From Thermococci archaeon (GTDB lineage Archaea; Methanobacteriota_B; Thermococci; Thermococcales; Thermococcaceae), in the NCBI GenBank assembly GCA_003663535.1, contig QMUE01000115.1, positions 1-5,360 of the forward strand: a stretch of DNA of 5,360 nucleotides, given 5' to 3'. Position 1 is the first letter of the stretch. Every line of letters starts with the position of its first letter. Shown here one piece after another: positions 1 through 5,056 of the stretch. A program made the position numbers and the translations under genes. Under the pieces are notes generated by a model. The model was not told where the DNA came from. It searched no databases and was given only the letters and a program-made list of their open reading frames with translations.

Positions 1-158
1 GAAAAGGGACGTGTGTCGTCACAATAAAGGATGATCTCATAAATGCCGGAGCAGAGTACATCGACAAAGAAGTAGTTGTCGATGGCAACTGGGTGAGTTC
101 AAGACATCCTGGTGACCTCTACGCATGGATGAGAGAATTCGTGAAGCTTTTGAAGTGA
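1..158 (+). CDS. PfpI/DJ-1 family intracellular protease or glyoxalase-like protein, C-terminal part (5' end off window)
   Basis: Frame 3 is open from the window edge to TGA at 156-158 and gives about 51 residues. They begin KGTCVVTIKDDLINAGAEY and end DLYAWMREFVKLLK. The segment aligns by eye with the C-terminal end of PfpI-type proteins: the K/R-G-T start after the nucleophile-elbow domain, an IKDDLINAG helix, a VVDGNWVSSR strand and loop, and the closing helix. Pyrococcus PfpI ends almost identically (YAWMREFVKLLK). The family belongs to the class I glutamine amidotransferase-like superfamily, which includes ATP-independent cytosolic peptidases, stress chaperones and deglycase/glyoxalase-like enzymes. 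The catalytic Cys-His pair lies upstream of the window, so activity cannot be judged. The TCVVTIKDD and SRHPGDL wording differs from classical PfpI (TSYPGIKDD, SRVPADL as recalled), so this may be a paralogue. Family call is confident; exact function is not. Confidence 0.9.
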   Translation, partial: KGTCVVTIKDDLINAGAEYIDKEVVVDGNWVSSRHPGDLYAWMREFVKLLK

Positions 159-165
159 ATTAATT

Positions 166-182
166 CCCTTGCCTTTTTCTTT
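166..182 (+). terminator. T-rich terminator after the PfpI-like gene
   Basis: A pyrimidine-rich stretch with a T5 and a T3 run starts about 8 nt after the stop codon, with no GC-rich hairpin. Oligo-U tracts without hairpins are the usual intrinsic terminators in Thermococcales. The call rests on position and composition only. Confidence 0.45.
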
Positions 183-412
183 AAGACACAATCCGCTGCA
201 GGAAGATGCGAATTTAATTCCTTTTGATGTGTTTTAAAAAAGAACTACAATTAATAAAATCCGATTTAAAGTTCGAATTTTTCATAAACACTCTTCTAAA
301 CCTCCCATAAACGTTGATAAACTCCCAAAAACAATATCGCCTGCTAAACTGACAGAAAATTCGAGAAGTGAGAGAGTTTTGAACGAACAAAAACCAAACA
401 AAACGATTTCAT
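183..412. other. AT-rich intergenic region without recognisable gene
   Basis: This is the bulk of the 391-bp gap between the PfpI-like stop and the DUF257 start. I checked both strands and found only reading frames of a few codons. Stop codons are frequent in all frames, and I see no tRNA-like or CRISPR-like structure. The downstream end leads into the DUF257 promoter. Confidence 0.6.
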
Positions 413-430
413 GAAAAAAGCTTAAATATG
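413..430 (+). promoter_or_regulatory. BRE/TATA promoter for the DUF257 gene
   Basis: A purine-rich BRE-like element (GAAAAAAG, 413-420) sits directly before a TATA-like CTTAAATATG (421-430), matching the Thermococcales arrangement. Transcription would be expected about 25 nt downstream of the TATA centre, near 450. That leaves a leader of roughly 95-100 nt before the ATG at 550, which is long for this order. No better TATA box was found closer to the gene. Confidence 0.55.
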
Positions 431-515
431 GGTTTTCATTAATTAAAAAACAATGTAACAAAACAAAGACACCAGAAACTTTATGAAATCACTCAGTTCA
501 GAGGTTCCCTGAAAT

Positions 516-566
516 ATGAAAATTCAATACATTGGTGTGGTGATGGAATATGGAGGAAGGGTTTGA
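516..566 (+). other. Possible 16-codon leader ORF overlapping the DUF257 start
   Basis: ATG at 516 opens a frame encoding MKIQYIGVVMEYGGRV and closes with TGA at 564-566. It runs through the ribosome binding site and first codons of the DUF257 gene in a different frame. A GAGGT at 501-505 lies 10 nt before its ATG, inside a small potential hairpin (TTCAG 497-501 pairing with CTGAA 509-513). It could be a translated leader peptide or chance; nothing but layout supports it. Confidence 0.25.
539..544 (+). promoter_or_regulatory. Ribosome binding site of the DUF257 gene
   Basis: GGTGAT is complementary to the 3' end of archaeal 16S rRNA (AUCACC) and ends 5 nt before ATG 550. It fixes that ATG as the start, because the in-frame TGA at 541-543 rules out any upstream start. 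Confidence 0.75.
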
Positions 567-1245
567 GAGCTCTGCATGGAATTATTTGGAGAACCTAAAA
601 TGGGGCGAATATATGATAGTGAAGCACAACTCCAATGATCCTACACACTTGCTTTTTTACATTCTGGTTAAGCAACTAAAAGAAAACAACATACCCTTTG
701 TTGTGATAGATGTGCTTGATAAACTTTATCTCCTTAAAATGCACTTAACAAGTGCTGGAATCAATACAACCATATTAGACGATATCCCAGTTATTAAATT
801 GGGAGGGGTAAGATACACTGGGAAAATAACGAACCTAATTGAAAGAATTGAAATTTCCCAAGATACCCCGGTGTGGACACGACACTATCGGGATGCCCTT
901 CGCAGGGTTGAAAAAAAGCTTAATAAGTACGTCAAGGTGATAGTGGGTATAGATTCACTACTGCAACTTTATGAAGATAACATCTGGGAGCTTAATATCT
1001 TAATGCTTGAAGGATTTGCAAGTATGATGGGAGACAAGAACAGCAAGGGGATTGTGTTTTTAAACTCCTCCGTGCTTAACCCAAAGACTGTTTTAAAAAT
1101 TGAGGAGATATTTCCACGAGTTTTAAGATTGGAACTAAAAGAAGGAGAACTAATCCTTAGAATAGAAAAATCCGTCGATTTTGGAGAATATGGAAGGGAA
1201 ATTAAAGTAAGCCCCCAGCAACTACAGGAAAAACTGAGAATGTGA
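550..1245 (+). CDS. DUF257 family protein, Walker-A-less RecA/KaiC-like fold
   Basis: The 231-residue product resembles Pfam DUF257, a family of about 200-240 residues found essentially in Thermococcales, with no established function. Recognisable features are an N-terminal L-x-x-L-K-W-G-E block (13-20), the 'PTHLLFYILVKQLKE' helix (31-45), the 'VVIDVLDKLYLLKMHL' block (51-66), 'DDIPVIKLGG' (77-86) and a Walker-B-like strand ending in IVGIDS (131-136). These follow the order of a RecA/KaiC core. The residues where a P-loop should lie (HNSNDPTHLL, 26-35) contain no GxxxxGK[ST], so ATP hydrolysis is unlikely. There is no signal peptide or membrane segment, so it is presumably cytosolic. The gene is transcribed alone and converges on the AAA+ ATPase gene with a 26-bp gap. 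The family is fairly clear; any role (regulator or degenerate ATPase partner) is speculation. Confidence 0.85.
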   Translation: MEEGFESSAWNYLENLKWGEYMIVKHNSNDPTHLLFYILVKQLKENNIPFVVIDVLDKLYLLKMHLTSAGINTTILDDIPVIKLGGVRYTGKITNLIERIEISQDTPVWTRHYRDALRRVEKKLNKYVKVIVGIDSLLQLYEDNIWELNILMLEGFASMMGDKNSKGIVFLNSSVLNPKTVLKIEEIFPRVLRLELKEGELILRIEKSVDFGEYGREIKVSPQQLQEKLRM

Positions 1246-1271
1246 ATCAAAAGCTAAAATATTAAAAGGGA
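1246..1271. terminator. Convergent 3' gap with T-rich tail for the ATPase transcript
   Basis: Only 26 bp separate the stop codons of the DUF257 gene and the ATPase gene. Read on the minus strand the gap is T-rich (two T4 runs), which could end the ATPase transcript. Read on plus it is A-rich and offers no U-tract. The nearest plus-strand T-run is at 1314-1320, inside the end of the ATPase gene. Confidence 0.4.
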
Positions 1272-3707
1272 TCAGAAGACGGCCCTATCCTTTCCTTCCC
1301 TCTTTATCGTCTCTTTTTTTCCTTTATCAAACATCCCTTCAATTTTCTTGTAATATTCTATAGTTTCCTCACTTATACTTGGCCCTACCTTTTTCATAGC
1401 TTCCTCAAAATCCTTCATTGTAACCTTAACTCTTTCCCTGATGTCACTTGCTCTCGTACCTGGTTTTATTGTTCCTTCAGCTATGGCTCTTCTCATAGCA
1501 TTAAGTGCGGCCTCCCTGACTACTGCTTCAATATCTGCTCCGGTGTATCCCCTGGTCCTCTTTGCAAGCTCTTCTAAACTAACATCTTTAGCTAGTGGAA
1601 CGTTTCTCGTATGTACTTTGAATATTTCCAGTCTTGCTTTTTCATCCGGTGCTGGGACTAGGATTAACCTATCAAACCTTCCAGGCCTGAGTAATGCTGA
1701 ATCCAGAATATCTGGTCTGTTTGTAGCTGCAATAACCACCACACCACTATTCTCCTCAATACCATCCATCTCGGTGAGGAGTTGGTTGATAAGTCTGTCT
1801 GTAACTCGGTTGACATCACTGCCTCTTCTTGGGGCTATAGCATCAATCTCGTCAATAAAAACTACTGTAGGAGCTGCTTGCCTTGCTTTTCTGAATATCT
1901 CCCTTACGTTTTTTTCGCTCTCTCCCACCCACTTGCTAAGTACTTCTGGACCCCTAATACCAATGAAGTTAGCCTCACTTTCAGTGGCAACGGCCTTAGC
2001 TAGTAAAGTCTTTCCAGTACCTGGTGGACCATAGAGGAGTATTCCTTTGGGTGGGTTAATACCCATAGCCATAAATGCCTCTGGATATTTAAGTGGCCAC
2101 TCCACAGCCTCTTTTAATTGCTGTTTGGCCTCTTCAAGGCCTCCAATGTCACTCCATTTAACATTGGGAACCTCAAGAAGCACTTCCCTAAGGGCGGATG
2201 GTTCAACCATCTTTAATGCCTCGTAAAAGTCTCTTCTAGTTACTTTGAGCTCTTCAAGCACTTCTTTTGGAATGCTTTCTGCTTCAAAGTCTATCTTGCC
2301 TTCTTGAATCAACCTCCTTAAAGCAGCCATCGCTGCCTCTCTTGCCAATGCTGCCAAATCAGCCCCAACAAACCCATGAGTCTTCTCTGCAAGTTCTTCA
2401 AGGAGCAGATCAATCAACCTGTGCATCACTTCCTCGTAAAGTTTATCATCGACCTCTCTTAGGGCTCCTCTGATAATTTCTTCCTTGTCAACAAGAGCTT
2501 CTATCTTATCAAGAGCTCTTTCAGCAGCAGCTTTGAACCTATCATCTTGTTTAAACTCCTCAAGGACTTTTTTAACTTCCTCTTTTCTGAAATCCGGCTC
2601 AATGGGCATCCCCCTTGTGTGGATTTGAAGGATCTCTTTTCTTCCCTGTTTATCAGGAACACCTATTTCTAACTCTCTATCAAACCTACCCGGCCTTCTA
2701 AGGGCAGGATCCAAAGCATCAGGCCTGTTAGTTGCACCTATGACTATCACTTTTCCTCTGCTTTTCAGACCATCCATTAAGGTTAACAGCTGAGCTACTA
2801 CTCTTTTCTCAACCTCTCCACTAACCTCTCCCCTCTTTGGAGCTATAGCGTCGATCTCGTCAATGAATATAATACTTGGAGCGTTCTCTTCCGCTTCCTT
2901 GAATACTTCCCTAAGCCTTTCTTCACTTTCTCCATAGTACTTACTCATGATTTCTGGACCATTAATTGCAATGAAGTGAGCGTTAGCCTCATTAGCCACG
3001 GCCTTGGCTAAGAGAGTCTTACCAGTACCAGGAGGACCATAAAGCAAAACACCCTTAGGCGGTTCAATGCCAAGCTTCTCAAATACTTCTGGATGCTTCA
3101 ATGGGAGTTCTATCATTTCTCTAATCTTCTGAATTGCATCCTTAAGGCCACCAATGTCTTCGTAGGTGACTCCGAGAGCTGGAGTCTTAGTCACTTCCTT
3201 AACCGGTTTCTCTGAGATTGTGAACTCTGTGAATTCTGTTATCTGAACAACCCCTGAAGGGGTAGTTGCAGTGACTACAAAAGTGAGTTCTTGCCCGAGG
3301 ACACCAATTCTAATGTAGTCTCCCCTAACTACTGGCCTACCCACTAACCTTGAATGAAGCCAATCAACAAAATCCTGGCCAAATCTAATGGGTTCTGTTG
3401 GTGCTAAAACTACTTTTTGAGCCTCTTTAACCTCTGCCTTTCTTATAGCTACTTCATCCCCAAGACCAACACCAGCATTCTTTCTTATTGTACCATCCAT
3501 CCGGATAATTTCTAACCCCTCATCTTCGGGGTAAGCCGGCCAAACTACCGCAGCAGTGTTTTTAGTTCCTATAACCTCAATTATATCACCAGGTTGAACG
3601 CCTATCTTTCTCATGGATTTTCTATCAATCCTGACTATCCCCCTACCGACATCTCTCTGGTAAGCGGAAGCAACTTTAAGCTTGATTTCATTTTTATCTG
3701 CCATCAT
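1272..3707 (-). CDS. Cdc48/VAT-type AAA+ ATPase, protein unfoldase (N-D1-D2)
   Basis: This 811-residue protein is the archaeal counterpart of p97/VCP, a hexameric ATP-driven unfoldase acting in the cytosol upstream of proteolysis. In order: a double-psi beta-barrel and Cdc48 N domain (about 5-170); D1 with Walker A GPPGTGKT (224-231), pore loop KYYGES (256-261), Walker B IIFIDEID (279-286) and arginine fingers in RRPGRFDR (337-344); D2 with Walker A GPPGTGKT (560-567), pore loop KWVGES (592-597), Walker B VVFIDEID (615-622) and LRPGRFDR (673-680). Both pore loops carry aromatics, as expected of a substrate-threading archaeal enzyme. The D1 lid has a charged insert of about 61 residues (about 373-435) absent from D2. 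Two adjacent ATGs exist. GGAGGTGG (3711-3718) spaces better from the second (3704), giving MADKNE and 810 residues. It lies 99 bp downstream of hsp20. In P. furiosus the homologue is a reported Phr-repressed heat shock gene. Confidence 0.97.
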   Translation of the reverse strand: MMADKNEIKLKVASAYQRDVGRGIVRIDRKSMRKIGVQPGDIIEVIGTKNTAAVVWPAYPEDEGLEIIRMDGTIRKNAGVGLGDEVAIRKAEVKEAQKVVLAPTEPIRFGQDFVDWLHSRLVGRPVVRGDYIRIGVLGQELTFVVTATTPSGVVQITEFTEFTISEKPVKEVTKTPALGVTYEDIGGLKDAIQKIREMIELPLKHPEVFEKLGIEPPKGVLLYGPPGTGKTLLAKAVANEANAHFIAINGPEIMSKYYGESEERLREVFKEAEENAPSIIFIDEIDAIAPKRGEVSGEVEKRVVAQLLTLMDGLKSRGKVIVIGATNRPDALDPALRRPGRFDRELEIGVPDKQGRKEILQIHTRGMPIEPDFRKEEVKKVLEEFKQDDRFKAAAERALDKIEALVDKEEIIRGALREVDDKLYEEVMHRLIDLLLEELAEKTHGFVGADLAALAREAAMAALRRLIQEGKIDFEAESIPKEVLEELKVTRRDFYEALKMVEPSALREVLLEVPNVKWSDIGGLEEAKQQLKEAVEWPLKYPEAFMAMGINPPKGILLYGPPGTGKTLLAKAVATESEANFIGIRGPEVLSKWVGESEKNVREIFRKARQAAPTVVFIDEIDAIAPRRGSDVNRVTDRLINQLLTEMDGIEENSGVVVIAATNRPDILDSALLRPGRFDRLILVPAPDEKARLEIFKVHTRNVPLAKDVSLEELAKRTRGYTGADIEAVVREAALNAMRRAIAEGTIKPGTRASDIRERVKVTMKDFEEAMKKVGPSISEETIEYYKKIEGMFDKGKKETIKREGKDRAVF

Positions 3708-3710
3708 ATA

Positions 3711-3718
3711 CCACCTCC
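3711..3718 (-). promoter_or_regulatory. Strong ribosome binding site of the ATPase gene
   Basis: On the minus strand this reads GGAGGTGG, nearly the full complement of the 16S 3' end. It lies 3 nt from the first ATG (3707) and 6 nt from the second (3704). The second distance is closer to the usual spacing, so initiation at 3704 is favoured. Confidence 0.8.
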
Positions 3719-3760
3719 ATTTTTTATTATCAACAGCAGATGATCGTGAAGCTAGATCGC

Positions 3761-3783
3761 TTATTTAATTTAACCTTTTTAAA
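3761..3783 (-). promoter_or_regulatory. Probable promoter of the ATPase gene
   Basis: On the minus strand an A-rich stretch (AAAAAGG) is followed by TTAAATTAAATAAG. The TATA-like TTAAATAA covers 3761-3768. Transcription would then begin near 3739, giving a leader of about 32 nt. The box is weaker than that of hsp20, and read-through from hsp20 is a possible alternative source of transcript. Confidence 0.45.
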
Positions 3784-3800
3784 AAATAAAATAATAAACC
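3781..3800 (-). terminator. T-rich terminator after hsp20
   Basis: Directly after the hsp20 stop the minus strand has runs of T3, T4 and T6 separated by single A or AT, with no hairpin. This fits an oligo-U archaeal terminator, and it abuts the putative promoter of the ATPase gene. Confidence 0.5.
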
Positions 3801-3806
3801 AAGACA

Positions 3807-4322
3807 TCACTCTATTCTAACCTCAAACCCTCCCTTCTCTTCTTTCTTTGTTGGGTGTTTCTTCGGAACCCTTATTTCAAGAACACCGTTATTGTATTTG
3901 GCCTTCGCCCTTTCTGGAATAACCTCCTCTGGTAGTCTAATGGTTCTTCTGTAACCACTGTAATATCTCTCAATTCTTACTGCACCTTCCTTCTCAAGTT
4001 CCTGTTCTCTCTTGACTTGCGCTTCGATGTAAACTGCATCTTCAAGCACTCTGACTTTAATATCCTCTTTCTTGACTCCTGGAAGCTCAGCGGTAATAAC
4101 AAACTCTTCACCGCTGTCAAAGATGTCAACGAATGGCTCTCTCCAAACCCCTTCGCTTCTCATCTCAAACTCCTCTCTTGGCTCCTTGAACCTTCTGTAA
4201 CTCCAGAGCCTTGGGCCTCTGAAAAGATCTTCAAACATTGCATCAATCTCTTCCTGTATCTCTCTCATTACATCGAAGGGATCCCAAATATCTCTCCTCC
4301 ACCACCTTCTGGTCACTTCCAT
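3807..4322 (-). CDS. hsp20: Hsp20/alpha-crystallin small heat shock protein
   Basis: The 171-residue product is an ATP-independent holdase that forms large cytosolic oligomers and keeps heat-denatured proteins refoldable. The N-terminal arm is rich in aromatics and arginine (RRWWRRDIWDPFDVM, 5-19), then comes a charged helix EIQEEIDAMFEDLF (21-34). The alpha-crystallin domain runs from about 63 to 155, including FVITAELPGVKKEDIKV (74-90) and the signature A-x-x-x-N-GVL with PK (141-154). The C-terminal tail carries VRI (168-170), a version of the I-x-I anchor that docks into a neighbouring subunit. Length and layout are typical of Thermococcales Hsp20. It precedes the ATPase gene on the same strand, and its promoter carries a probable Phr operator, so heat induction is expected. 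The start at 4322 fits the family N-terminus, although the ribosome binding site is atypical (a G7 run). Confidence 0.96.
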   Translation of the reverse strand: MEVTRRWWRRDIWDPFDVMREIQEEIDAMFEDLFRGPRLWSYRRFKEPREEFEMRSEGVWREPFVDIFDSGEEFVITAELPGVKKEDIKVRVLEDAVYIEAQVKREQELEKEGAVRIERYYSGYRRTIRLPEEVIPERAKAKYNNGVLEIRVPKKHPTKKEEKGGFEVRIE

Positions 4323-4324
4323 TA

Positions 4325-4331
4325 CCCCCCC
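4325..4331 (-). promoter_or_regulatory. Atypical G7 ribosome binding site of hsp20
   Basis: On the minus strand seven consecutive G residues followed by TA precede the ATG. Pairing with the anti-SD CCUCC would need a G-U substitution where GGAGG has A. The spacing is very short (2 nt). No other SD-like sequence lies in the roughly 28-nt leader. Confidence 0.5.
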
Positions 4332-4337
4332 TAATAT

Positions 4338-4361
4338 TTTTGGTTACCAATAGTTATTAAA
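4338..4361 (-). promoter_or_regulatory. Probable Phr heat shock repressor operator
   Basis: Read on the minus strand the left half is TTTA-ATA-AC (4361-4353), the spacer is TATTG (4352-4348) and the right half is GT-A-A-CC-AAAA (4347-4338). This matches every fixed base of the Phr consensus as I recall it: TTTA-n3-AC, five free bases, then GT-n-A-n2-AAAA. It is an imperfect dyad (TTTTGGTTAC on + against TTTTAATAAC on -). It lies over the expected transcription start (near 4350), downstream of the TATA box, where the dimeric winged-helix repressor Phr would block RNA polymerase at normal temperature. The consensus is from memory. Confidence 0.75.
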
Positions 4362-4371
4362 ATAGTCCCCC

Positions 4372-4388
4372 CTTATAAAGCTTTCGAT
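4372..4388 (-). promoter_or_regulatory. Strong BRE/TATA promoter of hsp20
   Basis: On the minus strand TCGAAAG (BRE) is followed by CTTTATAAG (TATA, 4380-4372). This is close to the ideal Thermococcales promoter. The start site predicted about 25 nt downstream falls at roughly 4350, giving a leader of about 28 nt. A G6 run follows the TATA box at once. Confidence 0.8.
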
Positions 4389-4424
4389 TTTAGTATCCAT
4401 AGGTAAGATTAATTTACTACAAGA

Positions 4425-4432
4425 TTTATAAA
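4425..4432 (+). promoter_or_regulatory. TATA box of the truncated tRNA gene
   Basis: TTTATAAA lies 29 nt before the first tRNA base, so transcription should start around 4453, a few bases upstream of the tRNA. This is the usual spacing for archaeal tRNA promoters and suggests that the 5' half may still be transcribed. It is divergent from the hsp20 promoter. Confidence 0.55.
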
Positions 4433-4461
4433 GCGGATTAGACCTTTTATAGTTGGGAAGT

Positions 4462-4495
4462 GGGACGGTAGCTCAGCCTGGGAGAGCGCCGGACT
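4462..4495 (+). pseudogene. 5' half of a tRNA gene, truncated in the anticodon loop
   Basis: The segment reads as tRNA positions 1-33: acceptor strand GGGACGG (4462-4468), U8-A9, D-stem GCTC (4471-4474), loop AGCCTGGGA, D-stem GAGC (4484-4487), G26, anticodon-stem 5' strand CCGGA (4489-4493) and the conserved C32-U33 (4494-4495). After that it ends. The following AAAAATAAG cannot form the expected TCCGG 3' strand. No T-arm (GGTTCAAATCC type) or matching acceptor CCGTCCC follows in the remaining 865 bp. The anticodon is lost, so identity is unknown. It is most likely a remnant left by integration, deletion or inversion at the tRNA. A split tRNA gene or a very long interruption with the 3' half beyond the window are alternatives. 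Confidence 0.8.
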
Positions 4496-4592
4496 AAAAA
4501 TAAGAGAGTTTTCTAAAAATGGACTTCTAAAAAAGAGTAAACTCAAATTAAGCCTCCCAAAGAGGAAACATTTTTTAAAGGCTTTAGAAAGA
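4496..4592. other. AT-rich junction sequence after the tRNA break, no gene seen
   Basis: This A-rich stretch contains no reading frame of note on either strand. TTCTAAAAA occurs twice 14 bp apart (4511-4519 and 4525-4533), and AAGCCT (4550-4555) can pair with AGGCTT (4579-4584). These are weak structures and could be chance. It may be the end of whatever replaced the tRNA 3' half. Confidence 0.4.
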
Positions 4593-4778
4593 TTAAAGAG
4601 ACTTTTCTAGCTTCGATAAAATATCTTGGAGAGTCAACTTCTTTAACAACCTCATATATTCTCTCAATGCCAACTTAGTATCCTTATAATCCAAAATTAA
4701 TAATTTATGAAGAAATATTGACCTTATTACTGCTTTCATAACTTCGATCTCATAATTCTCGTTTGTAAACCCCCACTC
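4593..4778 (-). pseudogene. Orphan C-terminal gene fragment, unrecognised
   Basis: On the minus strand 61 sense codons run from just after a TGA (4779-4781) to TAA (4593-4595). The product begins EWGFTNENYEIEVMKAVIRS and ends LTLQDILSKLEKSL. Its composition is protein-like: amphipathic helices with alternating Leu/Ile and Lys/Glu, low in cysteine. Only one internal ATG (4737-4739, giving 48 residues) is a plausible start, and it has no good ribosome binding site. I do not recognise a family. The frame appears to be cut at its upstream side, next to the start of the unrelated plus-strand frame at 4785, which suggests a rearranged remnant rather than an intact gene. An intact small helical protein of 48 residues is possible. 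Confidence 0.4.
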
Positions 4779-4784
4779 TCATTA

Positions 4785-5039
4785 ATGCCTTCGGCACACA
4801 CATTCCTCAAAGACGCTTCAAAGAAAAACGTCGGAGCTTCAAATATCCATGATTGGTTCTTAAACAAAGCATTACACCAACTTGAAGGCAATAAGACTAA
4901 CATTAACTTTATCCAAACTAGGCAAGATGAAAAAGGAAACTGGCAAAACTATTCAGCAATAAGGGAAGCGTTAAAAGGAGCTGTGAAAGAGTATAAAAAA
5001 CTAATGGAAAAAGGCATGTTCGACTTCTTGAGCGCTTAA
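4785..5039 (+). CDS. Unrecognised 84-residue protein, possibly a C-terminal gene fragment
   Basis: The product starts MPSAHTFLKDASKK and ends with a charged helix KGAVKEYKKLMEKGMFDF and LSA. It is hydrophilic, with no membrane segment or signal peptide and no cysteine. The amino-acid usage looks like real archaeal protein, with helices rich in Lys and Glu in the second half. The frame is open upstream to about 4722, but that part looks non-coding (PYYCFHNF type) and overlaps the opposite-strand fragment. There is no ribosome binding site before 4785 (the preceding bases are pyrimidine-rich). Homology therefore probably begins mid-protein at the junction near 4780. I do not recognise the family and assign no function. 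It converges with the PIN-domain gene with a 17-bp gap. Confidence 0.45.
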   Translation: MPSAHTFLKDASKKNVGASNIHDWFLNKALHQLEGNKTNINFIQTRQDEKGNWQNYSAIREALKGAVKEYKKLMEKGMFDFLSA

Positions 5040-5056
5040 CAGTTTTCCACTCTTTT

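Noticed and set aside
969..1250. 93-codon minus-strand open frame across the DUF257 gene
   Set aside because: The Ser/Leu/Ile-rich product is typical of the reverse complement of an AT-rich gene; it has no SD and overlaps a recognised family.
1441..2034. 197-codon plus-strand open frame opposite the ATPase D2 domain
   Set aside because: It is the antisense shadow of a strongly conserved AAA+ region; its product is Ser/Leu/Ala-rich low-complexity with no recognisable motif.
3724..3749. ATCA...TGAT partial dyad upstream of the ATPase gene as a Phr operator
   Set aside because: The left half lacks TTTA and AC and the right half has a mismatch at GT, so it does not meet the pattern seen at hsp20.
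4017..4334. 105-codon plus-strand open frame opposite hsp20
   Set aside because: It is a shadow of the Hsp20 gene and ends in Pro-rich nonsense derived from the G-run in the leader.
4496..4592. Repeats that might be part of a CRISPR array or IS end
   Set aside because: Only two 9-bp A-rich copies 14 bp apart and short imperfect inverted repeats occur; there is no regular spacing and no terminal inverted repeat or target duplication.
4494..4600. tRNA intron at the canonical 37/38 site
   Set aside because: The loop would read CTAAAAA with anticodon AAA, which archaea avoid, and no exon 2 with TCCGG or a T-arm follows within the window.
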